From an uncultured Bacilli bacterium (GTDB lineage Bacteria > Bacillota_I > Bacilli_A > RF39 > UBA660): DNA of 8,407 nucleotides. The stretch covers positions 1 through 8,407 of the forward strand of contig CAKOXP010000027.1 in the NCBI GenBank assembly GCA_934130175.1. Reading direction: 5' to 3'. Of the stretch, positions 1 to 7,477 are shown piece after piece. The notes beneath the pieces were generated by a model. That model was not told the DNA's origin, did not search any database, and was given only the letters and a program-made list of their open reading frames with translations. How positions within the stretch are numbered: the first letter of the stretch is position 1; each line of letters begins with the position of its first letter. The translations under genes were made by a program, and so were the position numbers.

Positions 1-31
1 ACCCCAGTTGAGTATAGAACTCAACTAGGGT
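1..31 (-). terminator. Hairpin downstream of ileS, probable terminator or attenuator
   Basis: Bases 1-12 and 20-31 form a stem of about 12 bp around a 7-base loop (13-19). The pair between positions 5 and 27 is an allowed G-U wobble in minus-strand RNA but a C-A mismatch in plus-strand RNA, which suggests that the minus strand is the transcribed one. It lies 72 bases past the ileS stop codon. A U-run, needed to call an intrinsic terminator, would lie outside the window and cannot be seen. It could instead be an attenuator hairpin of the next gene. Confidence 0.45.
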
Positions 32-102
32 TCAAATAAATTCTATTTAACTGTCTACTTTTTGTTGACTAGTTCAACCATTATATTGATTCCTCTTTTT
101 TA

Positions 103-3100
103 TTAGATTTTTTCTACTTTTAGTTCTATTTGTAAATCGTTTAAGTCATATAACTCTGAAATATCTTTAGAAACTATTAATTCATCTGCAAGTGTTTCTC
201 CACTAATATAGTCTTTATATAAAGTAATCATTTTATCTATAGTTTCATTTGTTGAATAATAAACTTTAATGTGATCTGTTATAACAAAATCAGCTTCTTT
301 TCTTAAACTTTGAACCTTTCTTACAAATTCACGAGCAAGACCTTCTAATATTAATTTTTCATCTAGATGAGTATCAAGAACTACACATGTTTTATTGTCA
401 CTACTTGCTGCATAACCTTCTTTTACTTCAATAGATTGAATCGCGTTATCACTATTAATAACAAAGTCTTCTCCATCTAAATTTATAGTTAAATCTTCTG
501 TATTTATTTTAGAACATTCTTCACTAGATAACTCTTTTAATTTTTCTTGTAACAATTTAATTTTTGGTCCTAATTCTTTTCCTAAAACTTTGAAATTAGG
601 TTTTAATGAATATTTTAAATATTCAGTCATGTCTTCTTTATAGGTTATGTTCTTAACATTTAACTCTTCTTTAATGATTGAATCTAAATTACCAATGATA
701 TCTTTTGCCTCTTTTGCTAAAATAACTTCATTTATAGGTTGACGAACCTTGATATTAGCATCTTCTCTGGCATCACGTCCAAGACTACAAATATCTCTAA
801 CCAAATCCATTTTTGCTTCTACTTCTTCATTTACTAAACTTTCATAAAATTTTGGAAAATCAGCTAAATGAACGCTTTCTTCACCAGTTAGTTTTGTATA
901 GATTTCATCTGATATATATGGAGTTATAGGAGCTGTTAGTTTTGCTAAAGTAACTAAAACTTCATATGTTGTTAAGTACACTGCTTTTTTACTATCTGAT
1001 AATTCTGAATCCCAGAATCTTCTTCTGTTGCTTCTAATATACCAGTTAGATAAATCATCATTTAAGAAAGGTACGATTAATTTTACAACTTTGTTTAAGT
1101 CGTATTCTTCATAAGCATTAACTACATCATTAACTAATTTATTTAATTTAGAAAGTAGCCATTTATCAATTAATTCTCTATCTTCTACTTTTATATCATA
1201 TTCTCTTGGATCAATATTATCTGCATTAGCATACATTTCAAAGAAAGCATATGCATTTTTAAATGTTGCATAGTATTTAGAATAAATTTCTTTTAAACCT
1301 ACCATATCAAATCGTAATGGAGTCCAAACTGGAGATGCATACAACATATAATATCTAACAGGATCTGCTCCATATTCAGTCATAATATCTATTGGATTGA
1401 TAATATTTCCTACTGATTTAGACATTTTCTTACCGTGAGCATCAAGCATCATATCATTAACAACAACATTTTTGTAACTAGATACTCCTGATACTAATGT
1501 TGAAATACAAAGTAGAGAGTTAAACCAGCCTCTTGTTTGATCAACCCCTTCAGCAATAAAGTCGCCTGGAAATTGTGATTCAAATAATTCTTTATTTTCA
1601 AATGGGTAATGAAATTGAGCATAAGGCATGGCTCCACTATCAAACCATACATCCATAACATCAGTAACTCGAGACATTTTTTTGCCACAGCAACTACACT
1701 TAATATGTAGATTATCAACATAAGGTCTATGAAGTTCAATCTTTCTAACATCAATATCTTCTACTAATTTTTCTTGTAATTCATCTAGTGAACCAATACA
1801 TTCAACGTGTCCACAATCACAAGTCCAAAGTGGCATAGGACATCCCCAGTATCTATTTCTAGAAATTCCCCAATCTACCATTCCTTCTAACCAGTTATTG
1901 AATCTTTTTTCACCAACATAAGCTGGATACCAATTAACTTTTTTATTACAATCTATTATTTGTTGTTTTAATTTAGTTGTTTCAATATACCATGCTGGCT
2001 TAGCATAATAGATTAATGGTTTTTTACATCTCCAACAATGAGGATAATCATGAGTTATTTTTTGCTTTTTGAATAGTTTATCATTTTCTTTCAAATATTT
2101 GATAATATCAAGCTCAAGCTCAGAATCGGTTACTACTCTGCCTTCCCAAGGTCCAACAGTATAACAACCATCTTTATCTACACTTTGAGAAAAACTAATA
2201 CCGTTTGCCTTTGCAACACGTGAGTCATCTTCACCATAGGCAGGAGCAATATGAACTATTCCAGTACCATCTTCGGCTGTAACATAGGAATCTGCTAAAA
2301 CTTCAAATGCTTTACCTTCTACATTAGCAAAAGGCATTAATTGTTCATACTTCCTACCTACTAAATCTACTCCCTTATAAGTTTCTAATACTTCATAGTC
2401 ATCACCAAGTACTTTATCAGCCAAAGTCTTTCCTACTATAAAGTTGTAACCCTTTGATGAAGCCTTAATATATTCATATTCTGGATTTACACAAGCTGCC
2501 ACGTTATCAATCAAAGTCCATGGTGTGGTAGTCCAAACTAGTAAGTAACAATCTTCATCTACTAATTTAAAAGGAACGATTACTGTATTAACAGAATCTT
2601 GTTGATATCCTTGAGACACCTCATTTTGTGATAGTTCTGTTCCACATCTTGGACAATATGGAAGAACTTTATTACCATGATAAATTAATCCCTTATCAAA
2701 AATATTTTTTATTAACCACCATTCTGATTCAATGTAATCATTAGTACAAGTTATATACGGATTTGTACAATCAATAAATTGCCCCATCATTTCTGTAACT
2801 TTTTTAACTTCATCAATATTTGAATCAGTTTCTTTGTTACATTCCTTACAGAAATTTTCTATTCCAAACTTTTCAATGTCAGATTTATTTTTGAAGCCAA
2901 GTTTTTTTTCGACATTAACTTCAATTGGTAATCCATGTGTATCTAATCCTATTTTTCTTAAAACTTTATAACCTTGCATTGTTTTGTACTTACAAATAGC
3001 ATCCTTAATAGTTTTTGCGAAAACATGATGTAGTCCTGGTTTTGCATTAGCATAAATTGGACCATCATAGAACACATACATATCATTGCCATCTCTATTT

Positions 3101-3201
3101 TCAATTGTCTTTTTTAGGATATTTTCAACCCCACCCCATTCTTCTCTTATAGACTTTTCTATTTCAGATACATTTCCTGTTCTTAATTTTTCAAATTTCA
3201 T
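103..3201 (-). CDS. ileS: Isoleucyl-tRNA synthetase, type 2 (eukaryote-like), with altered HIGH motif
   Basis: This cytosolic class I synthetase charges tRNA-Ile with isoleucine and should edit valine. It has 1032 residues; type-1 bacterial IleRS has about 920, so length and sequence fit type 2. The Rossmann fold starts near residue 43 (FYDGPIYANAKPG). The HIGH position reads GLHH (residues 56-59), the swapped GXHH form. KMSKS is at 592-596. The CP1 editing domain includes WTTTPWTL (223-230) and HIAPAYGEDD (317-326). Cysteine pairs occur at 183/186, 389/392, 461/463 and 502/504-505. The anticodon-binding region starts near 670, with SNWYIRSNRRRFW at 718-730, followed by a long C-terminal extension. 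The ATG start has AGAGGAG 10 bases upstream. The gene follows the antiporter stop by 36 bases with no promoter or leader of its own visible, so expression probably depends on the T-box upstream of the antiporter. Identity is near certain; the resistance phenotype is inferred from the family. Confidence 0.97.
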   Translation of the reverse strand: MKFEKLRTGNVSEIEKSIREEWGGVENILKKTIENRDGNDMYVFYDGPIYANAKPGLHHVFAKTIKDAICKYKTMQGYKVLRKIGLDTHGLPIEVNVEKKLGFKNKSDIEKFGIENFCKECNKETDSNIDEVKKVTEMMGQFIDCTNPYITCTNDYIESEWWLIKNIFDKGLIYHGNKVLPYCPRCGTELSQNEVSQGYQQDSVNTVIVPFKLVDEDCYLLVWTTTPWTLIDNVAACVNPEYEYIKASSKGYNFIVGKTLADKVLGDDYEVLETYKGVDLVGRKYEQLMPFANVEGKAFEVLADSYVTAEDGTGIVHIAPAYGEDDSRVAKANGISFSQSVDKDGCYTVGPWEGRVVTDSELELDIIKYLKENDKLFKKQKITHDYPHCWRCKKPLIYYAKPAWYIETTKLKQQIIDCNKKVNWYPAYVGEKRFNNWLEGMVDWGISRNRYWGCPMPLWTCDCGHVECIGSLDELQEKLVEDIDVRKIELHRPYVDNLHIKCSCCGKKMSRVTDVMDVWFDSGAMPYAQFHYPFENKELFESQFPGDFIAEGVDQTRGWFNSLLCISTLVSGVSSYKNVVVNDMMLDAHGKKMSKSVGNIINPIDIMTEYGADPVRYYMLYASPVWTPLRFDMVGLKEIYSKYYATFKNAYAFFEMYANADNIDPREYDIKVEDRELIDKWLLSKLNKLVNDVVNAYEEYDLNKVVKLIVPFLNDDLSNWYIRSNRRRFWDSELSDSKKAVYLTTYEVLVTLAKLTAPITPYISDEIYTKLTGEESVHLADFPKFYESLVNEEVEAKMDLVRDICSLGRDAREDANIKVRQPINEVILAKEAKDIIGNLDSIIKEELNVKNITYKEDMTEYLKYSLKPNFKVLGKELGPKIKLLQEKLKELSSEECSKINTEDLTINLDGEDFVINSDNAIQSIEVKEGYAASSDNKTCVVLDTHLDEKLILEGLAREFVRKVQSLRKEADFVITDHIKVYYSTNETIDKMITLYKDYISGETLADELIVSKDISELYDLNDLQIELKVEKI

Positions 3202-3237
3202 TTTTTACACGCTCCTCTTTTAATTTAGTTTTTTATT

Positions 3238-4191
3238 TTATCCTACAATTACAAAACTGTAATAAATAACAAATATAATTAAAAATACAATTCCTGCCTT
3301 TTTATCAAGTCTATGATTTTTAAAACTAAACAAGAATAATAGTATTGCTGATAATAACATCACAATTACATCAATATAGTTAATTGTAAAATTACTTATT
3401 CCACCAAATATAGTAAGTGGAAGCCCTAATACAATACCTATATTAAATATATTACTACCAACAACGTTACCTATTGCTATATCATACTCTTTCTTCTTTG
3501 TAGCAATAGTACTTGTTACAAGTTCAGGAAGGCTAGTTCCTAATGCTATAATAGTAAGTGAGATTAGTCTTTCACTTACACCAATCATTTTGGCTATTAT
3601 ACTTGCAGAATCAACTACAGCATTACTTCCAAGTACCAAACATATTACTCCAAATATCGTGAAAATAATTGATTTTAGCATTCCATATTTTGGTAATTCT
3701 TCCTCCTCATCAGCAACCTTATTTCTCATTGAGGCAAATAAATAGTATACAAATATTAAGAAAAATAAGATTATTGTTATTCCATCTGAACGAGTTAGGC
3801 TATTAAGGTTAGTCCCCGATAAAAACTTGTCGCACATTAATACAGAAAGTAGTGCTGAAAGTAAAATTGTAATTGGTAGTTCCTTCTTTACTGTTGCATT
3901 TTTAACATGTAAGGGATGAATACAACTACATATGCCAAGTATCAATAAAATATTCAAGATATTACTTCCAATAACATTTCCAAGGACTATGTCTCCTTGG
4001 CTTGTAATAGCTGATTTTATTGAAACTGCAAATTCTGGTGCACTAGTACCAAAAGCAACTATAGTTAAAGCAATAAGCATTTTTGATAAATGAAAGTTTT
4101 GTGCTAGTGACGAAGCAGCATCTACAAACAAATCTGCACCTTTTACTAAAATAATAAAACCTATAATTAAGATAATAATTTGTAATAACAT
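3238..4191 (-). CDS. Calcium/sodium antiporter, CaCA superfamily (YrbG-like)
   Basis: This is an integral membrane cation antiporter of 317 residues, the usual length for bacterial YrbG-type exchangers; it probably exports Ca2+ in exchange for Na+. Both alpha repeats are intact. Repeat 1 has GTSAPE (48-53) and GNVIGSN (71-77). Repeat 2 has GTSLPE (218-223) and GNVVGSN (241-247). The conserved glutamates E53 and E223 are those that bind cations in this family. About ten hydrophobic segments surround a short acidic loop (DEEEE, 161-165). I chose the ATG at 4191, preceded by AAAGGAG seven bases upstream; an in-frame TTG at 4215 would start inside the T-box terminator and lacks a binding site. 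The gene sits directly behind an isoleucine T-box and 36 bases before ileS, an odd place for a cation exchanger. Which ion it moves cannot be read from the sequence. Confidence 0.93.
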   Translation of the reverse strand: MLLQIIILIIGFIILVKGADLFVDAASSLAQNFHLSKMLIALTIVAFGTSAPEFAVSIKSAITSQGDIVLGNVIGSNILNILLILGICSCIHPLHVKNATVKKELPITILLSALLSVLMCDKFLSGTNLNSLTRSDGITIILFFLIFVYYLFASMRNKVADEEEELPKYGMLKSIIFTIFGVICLVLGSNAVVDSASIIAKMIGVSERLISLTIIALGTSLPELVTSTIATKKKEYDIAIGNVVGSNIFNIGIVLGLPLTIFGGISNFTINYIDVIVMLLSAILLFLFSFKNHRLDKKAGIVFLIIFVIYYSFVIVG

Positions 4192-4207
4192 TTTATTTCT
4201 CCTTTCT

Positions 4208-4273
4208 AAAAACAAAAAAACTATAAATATAAGGGCGAAAATAATTCCGTGGTACCACCTTAATTTATAGTTT
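4208..4273 (-). terminator. T-box leader terminator hairpin
   Basis: In minus-strand RNA, bases 4273-4263 pair perfectly with 4228-4218 (11 bp). After a bulged U at 4229 the stem continues as 4262-4258 with 4234-4230 (5 bp). The stem runs into an interrupted U-run (4220-4214, then 4212-4208). It takes up the 5' half of the conserved T-box sequence, so it excludes the antiterminator, as expected for T-box attenuation. The antiporter ribosome binding site begins only three bases after the U-run. Confidence 0.85.
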
Positions 4274-4390
4274 GACTATACGCTTGATTCTCTTAACGTG
4301 AGATTTCCGTCTTTGACTTATCCTCAAAGAGCACTTGAAAGTGATCTTAATACTAAATTTCTACTCCATTTCACCAAACTGAAGCTCTCT
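4214..4390 (-). promoter_or_regulatory. T-box leader, isoleucine specifier (ATC)
   Basis: This 5' leader RNA senses uncharged tRNA-Ile. Stem I is closed by AGAGAGC (4390-4384) pairing with GCTCTTT (4332-4326). The specifier is ATC at 4345-4343, followed by a purine. The conserved T-box AAGGTGGTACCACGG lies at 4261-4247. Its UGGU bulge (4257-4254) should pair with the tRNA ACCA end, with U matching a discriminator A. Uncharged tRNA-Ile should stabilise the antiterminator and allow transcription into the antiporter gene and then ileS; charged tRNA should let the terminator form. Stem I is compact at about 65 bases. The ATC specifier agrees with ileS being the second gene, which supports both assignments. 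Confidence 0.93.
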
Positions 4391-4397
4391 AAAAGAA

Positions 4398-4403
4398 ATT
4401 ATA
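4398..4403 (-). promoter_or_regulatory. -10 element for the T-box / antiporter / ileS transcript
   Basis: A perfect TATAAT reads on the minus strand at 4403-4398. Initiation about seven bases later, near 4391, would place the start of the RNA exactly at the AGAGAG that opens Stem I. I see no good -35 hexamer at 16-18 bases, so the call rests on the -10 and its position. Confidence 0.6.
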
Positions 4404-4452
4404 ATATTACGTCTTTCGCATTTGCTTTCCTAGTTAATATAACATATTAAAT

Positions 4453-4477
4453 AAAAAAAAACAAGACAACAGTTGCC
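4453..4477 (-). terminator. Weak terminator after divIVA
   Basis: In minus-strand RNA, GGCAA (4477-4473) can pair with TTGTC (4469-4465, one G-U) around a 3-base loop, followed by TTG and then a run of T (4461-4453). It lies 18 bases after the divIVA stop codon and before the T-box promoter. The short stem makes it a weak terminator, so some read-through from the cell-division genes into the T-box leader is possible. Confidence 0.5.
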
Positions 4478-4494
4478 ATTTCAAATAGATAATT

Positions 4495-4932
4495 CTAATT
4501 GTCATCAAGTTTTAAAACTTCTATTTCTTCAACAACAGCCATTTGCTGTTCTAAAATAAGTTTTAATTTACGTTTAAATATTTTCATGTTATTTTCAATA
4601 TTTTCGGCTTTAACTTCTATTTTTTCAGCTTTTAAAAGTGATTCATTAACAATTCTACTAGCATTATGCTTTGCATCTGTAATTATCATATTAGATTCTT
4701 CGCGGGCCATTCTTTTGATATTATCTCCTGCTTCTTCTGCTCTAATAATTGCATCTTTCAATGAAGCTTCTAAATTACGATAGTGAGCAAGTTCATTTCT
4801 CAAATTTTCAATTTCTGTCCTTTGAGATTTACATTTTGATATTATGCCTTCTGTTTGGGTAATGACCTCTTCTACAAATTTATTTACCTCACTACGATTA
4901 TATCCATTTGCTTCATAACTGAATTTTTCCAT
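4495..4932 (-). CDS. divIVA: DivIVA-family cell division / polarity protein
   Basis: This coiled-coil cytoplasmic scaffold binds curved membrane at poles and septa in Gram-positive bacteria. The 145-residue product begins with the family's N-terminal motif, GYNRSEVNKFV (10-20). Heptad-rich coiled coils follow at about 22-60 and 65-140, and the end is acidic (DDN). It is a little shorter than B. subtilis DivIVA, about 164 residues. The ATG at 4932 is preferred: a GTG at 4941 overlaps the AGGTGAT that serves as its ribosome binding site. The residues just before GY are Ala8-Asn9, where B. subtilis has the membrane-inserting Phe-Arg pair, so membrane binding may differ. It follows sepF by 36 bases, probably in one transcript. 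Family membership is clear; a GpsB-like or other DivIVA-domain role cannot be excluded. Confidence 0.88.
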   Translation of the reverse strand: MEKFSYEANGYNRSEVNKFVEEVITQTEGIISKCKSQRTEIENLRNELAHYRNLEASLKDAIIRAEEAGDNIKRMAREESNMIITDAKHNASRIVNESLLKAEKIEVKAENIENNMKIFKRKLKLILEQQMAVVEEIEVLKLDDN

Positions 4933-4968
4933 AGAAATCACCTCAGCCTATAAAGTAACTACTTATAA

Positions 4969-5397
4969 TTACCAATTAAATTCGTCTTCTTCTTCCTTTT
5001 TACTATTACGTGAAGATTTAGTAGGTGTAGTTTCATCACTTATTTTTCCTTCTACATTTACATTATTTGGTGTACATAAGAATATTCCTCCACCAAGTTT
5101 TTGTAAATCTCCACCTATCGCATATAAAGTACCACTTAGAAAGTCAACTATTCTTTTTGCTTGGTCTGGTGTAACCCTTTTTAAATTAACAACGACTGCA
5201 TTACGTGATTTTAAATAATCAGCAATTTGTTGTGATTCAGAATATGCACGTGGTTCAAGTAAAATCATCTTTGAACCAGCAGCACCATTATCATCTTGAT
5301 ATGATTCTCTTGATGTAGAATAATATTCCTCCTCTGCTGGTGTCTCTGTAACCTCTTCTTCTCCACCGAATAAATTTTTTAGTTTATCTAATGCCAT
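4969..5397 (-). CDS. sepF: Cell division protein SepF
   Basis: SepF tethers FtsZ to the membrane and shapes the division septum. The 142-residue product has the standard layout. An N-terminal amphipathic membrane-binding helix (MALDKLKNLF) comes first, then an acidic linker (about 11-40). The globular core (about 43-117) contains ILLEPRAYSESQQIADYL, VVNLKRVTPDQAKRIVDFL and the glycine-rich GGDLQKLGGGIFLCTP. A charged tail ends in NW. The start is the ATG at 5397, with GGAGGAG (5410-5404) six bases upstream; an earlier ATG at 5412 overlaps that site, and SepF proteins normally start with this amphipathic helix. It lies just upstream of divIVA, as in the ylm-divIVA cluster of Bacillota, but the ylmG and ylmH genes often found between them are absent. 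Confidence 0.95.
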   Translation of the reverse strand: MALDKLKNLFGGEEEVTETPAEEEYYSTSRESYQDDNGAAGSKMILLEPRAYSESQQIADYLKSRNAVVVNLKRVTPDQAKRIVDFLSGTLYAIGGDLQKLGGGIFLCTPNNVNVEGKISDETTPTKSSRNSKKEEEDEFNW

Positions 5398-5530
5398 AAA
5401 AAACTCCTCCATATATTTATACTTTTAATTATTATTTTTAAATTCTACTCTAAATATTAGAATACTAGACATGATCACTTAGAAATCAAAATATAATATA
5501 ACATTATGTATCTTCCATCTAATATAAAAT

Positions 5531-5539
5531 ATTGTATCA
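5531..5539 (-). promoter_or_regulatory. Candidate promoter for sepF-divIVA
   Basis: The herA-sepF gap (5398-5590) carries an extended -10, TGATACAAT, on the minus strand (5539-5531), with no clear -35. A second candidate is TTGATT (5489-5484) followed after 16 bases by TAGTAT (5467-5462). Between these and the gene, ATTCTA (5463-5458) can pair with TAGAAT (5447-5442). I see no strong herA terminator in the gap, so read-through from herA is possible. Confidence 0.4.
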
Positions 5540-5590
5540 CATTTATATTAAAAGAGAAAGATAAAATATTAACAAATAATGATTTTTTGT

Positions 5591-7360
5591 TTATCTATAC
5601 CAAATAGTTGCTAAATCGACATTGTTACTATTTGGTGCAGGATTTGGAAATTCAACATGCATTGAAATAGGAACTTTAAATGCCGTACCGAATGCAATAC
5701 AATTTCCTGGCTGCAAGCTTTTCAATTGTTGCACTACTTCGCTAGAAATATTAGGTACCATATTCTTGATGTAATCCAAATCTTTTGGATGTATCGTTCT
5801 TAAAATAACGAAGTTAGAACATTGGGAAATGGTTGTATCAGAAAGTTCTGATGGCCTCTGAGTAATCAATCCCAAAAATATTCCGTATTTTCTTCCCTCT
5901 TTTGTAATTCGTTCAAAGATGTTATAACCTAAAATTTCAACATCTTTATCTTTTTGAACATATCTATGTGCTTCCTCTATAAGTATATGAAATGGTATAC
6001 TTCCTCTATTCTCATTTTCAACAGCTAATGAAAATAGCATTTTTGAAAGAATCTTTGTTATTACCTTAGCTAGCCTATCATCAACATAGTTAATGTTAAA
6101 ATTAACTATTTGGCATTTATTTCCAGTAAGCCTATCGGTTAATAAATCTGCAACATATGTATTTCGATCAACAAATTTTGGATATTCAAAATATTTTCTG
6201 TTACTACTATTGACTAATGAGTGAAGTCTAACACTCAATACATTAGCACTATCATATACCTTTTCACTTTTTAAGATTCCTTCAGAAATAAGAGCAAATT
6301 CTAATGCTTCTTCTAAATCTGCTAAATTATAAAAACAAGTTTTGCTATCTTTTTTTTCTTCTTGGTCAAATTCTTTATGAATGAAACTTCTTATAAATTC
6401 AGTAACTAATTCTATTTCTTGGAATTTTCCTGTTTTATCAATGAATAGACATTGTTTCAAAGTTCTTACATATCCTGGTTGAACAATTTCTGATTCCAAA
6501 TTTAACTGAGATGTATTAAATTTAGTAAGAATTGCTATAACTTGGTCCCTTATTTTAGTTGAATTTGCACCACTTAGTAATATATCTTCTATAGCACGTG
6601 CTATTATGTCATTTTTGTATTTAATTACTTCACTTTCCTCGCCAGTTAATACTGGTACTAGTTTTAGCGTTTTTTCTAGAATTGGCAATTGATTTGGAGT
6701 TGTAACATCTAAAAGAAGTGCTAAATCATCAACATCAAGTAGCCAAGTTGGTATTTTAACGATATCTGAATCTGCAAAGGTCGTATTAGTTGTATAGGTT
6801 TTGTAAGATAAGTTAGGATTTTTATTTTTTAGAGTACTAAATGCATTTGTATACTCACCAAAAGCATCGAAAATAAATATATTAGACTTAATTGGCGCAG
6901 TTGGTGTTGATGTAAATAGTTTTTGAATAATACTTGCTACAGTACAGCTTTTACCAGAACCACTATTTCCTAGTATTGCAAAGTGATTACTAAAGAAGTC
7001 ATTGATATTTATATTAATTCTATAGTTTTGGTAAATATTGGAAAATCCAAAGAAAGTTTGACCGACGCTTGGTGTTTGCTTACCTAGTATTAATTCTAAT
7101 TCATTTAAAGCAATAATCCTTACCTTTGATTTGAATGATGGTTTAGAAGAAAATCCAGGAAAAAATTTTTCATTTTTAATTTCGCCAACTATATTTACCG
7201 TTAATTGTGTTTGACTGACATTTACAATTTCGCCAACTATTTTCTTAACTCCATCTTCAAAAATAACATGTAGATTTATTAAATTTGATTGACTATTAAT
7301 ATCAACAGCCAACTTAACAAACGCCTGATTATCAATTATTTCAGAAATACTTCCTAACAT
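5591..7360 (-). CDS. HerA-type hexameric ATPase / DNA translocase
   Basis: This is probably a ring-shaped DNA-translocating ATPase of the HerA/FtsK group, working with a nuclease. Numbering here is from the GTG at 7369; subtract three for the preferred ATG. An N-terminal beta-barrel (HAS-barrel-like) spans about 1-95. The ATPase domain has Walker A GNSGSGKS (134-141), the strand FIFDAFGEY (165-173) that matches the HerA DxHGEY element, Walker B HILIEEAH (461-468), ITKEGRKYG (488-496) and the sensor ITQRPSELS (502-510). The length (589 residues) is in the HerA range. The ATG at 7360 is chosen because AAGGTG lies six bases before it and overlaps the alternative GTG. HerA usually has a nuclease partner (NurA in archaea; SIR2 or DUF4297 in bacterial phage defence). 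No same-strand partner is present; a restriction-type nuclease is encoded divergently 117 bases away. The family is clear; the role in defence or repair is inferred. Confidence 0.88.
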   Translation of the reverse strand: MLGSISEIIDNQAFVKLAVDINSQSNLINLHVIFEDGVKKIVGEIVNVSQTQLTVNIVGEIKNEKFFPGFSSKPSFKSKVRIIALNELELILGKQTPSVGQTFFGFSNIYQNYRINININDFFSNHFAILGNSGSGKSCTVASIIQKLFTSTPTAPIKSNIFIFDAFGEYTNAFSTLKNKNPNLSYKTYTTNTTFADSDIVKIPTWLLDVDDLALLLDVTTPNQLPILEKTLKLVPVLTGEESEVIKYKNDIIARAIEDILLSGANSTKIRDQVIAILTKFNTSQLNLESEIVQPGYVRTLKQCLFIDKTGKFQEIELVTEFIRSFIHKEFDQEEKKDSKTCFYNLADLEEALEFALISEGILKSEKVYDSANVLSVRLHSLVNSSNRKYFEYPKFVDRNTYVADLLTDRLTGNKCQIVNFNINYVDDRLAKVITKILSKMLFSLAVENENRGSIPFHILIEEAHRYVQKDKDVEILGYNIFERITKEGRKYGIFLGLITQRPSELSDTTISQCSNFVILRTIHPKDLDYIKNMVPNISSEVVQQLKSLQPGNCIAFGTAFKVPISMHVEFPNPAPNSNNVDLATIWYR

Positions 7361-7387
7361 TTCATACACCTTCTTACTCTAATATAG

Positions 7388-7396
7388 ATTATAACA
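7388..7396 (-). promoter_or_regulatory. Promoter of the herA-like gene (extended -10)
   Basis: The minus strand reads TGTTATAAT at 7396-7388: a perfect -10 with an extended TG. The -35 region is only T-rich. Initiation would fall near 7381, about 20 bases before the ATG. Confidence 0.6.
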
Positions 7397-7446
7397 TGAA
7401 GAACAATAAAAAAAAAGAATTTTAAGAAAAAATGTAATGAGCCCAC

Positions 7447-7452
7447 TATAAT
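7447..7452 (+). promoter_or_regulatory. -10 element for the MvaI/BcnI-like nuclease gene
   Basis: A perfect TATAAT lies on the plus strand at 7447-7452, with no good -35 (TTTAAG at 7421-7426 gives a 20-base spacer). Initiation would fall near 7459, just before the AGGGAG ribosome binding site (7461-7466), giving a leader of about 19 bases. It is back to back with the herA promoter, about 51 bases apart. Confidence 0.5.
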
Positions 7453-7477
7453 AATATTGAAGGGAGAAAGTTGAAAA

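Noticed and set aside
1494..1754. 86-codon open frame inside ileS on the same strand
   Set aside because: It is a shifted frame of the ileS coding sequence with no recognisable domain.
4192..4215. Upstream in-frame TTG start for the antiporter, adding eight residues
   Set aside because: It lies in the U-run of the T-box terminator and has no ribosome binding site; AAAGGAG sits correctly before the ATG at 4191.
4499..4783. 94-codon plus-strand open frame opposite divIVA
   Set aside because: It is antisense to the clear DivIVA coding region; its hydrophobic, Ser/Ile-rich composition is what the complement of coiled-coil codons gives.
5398..5412. ATG at 5412 as the sepF start
   Set aside because: It overlaps the GGAGGAG ribosome binding site of the ATG at 5397, and SepF proteins start with the amphipathic helix found there.
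5571..5591. AACAAA...TTTGTT hairpin after herA as a terminator
   Set aside because: The stem is six weak A/T-rich pairs with a nine-base loop and is not followed by a U-run.
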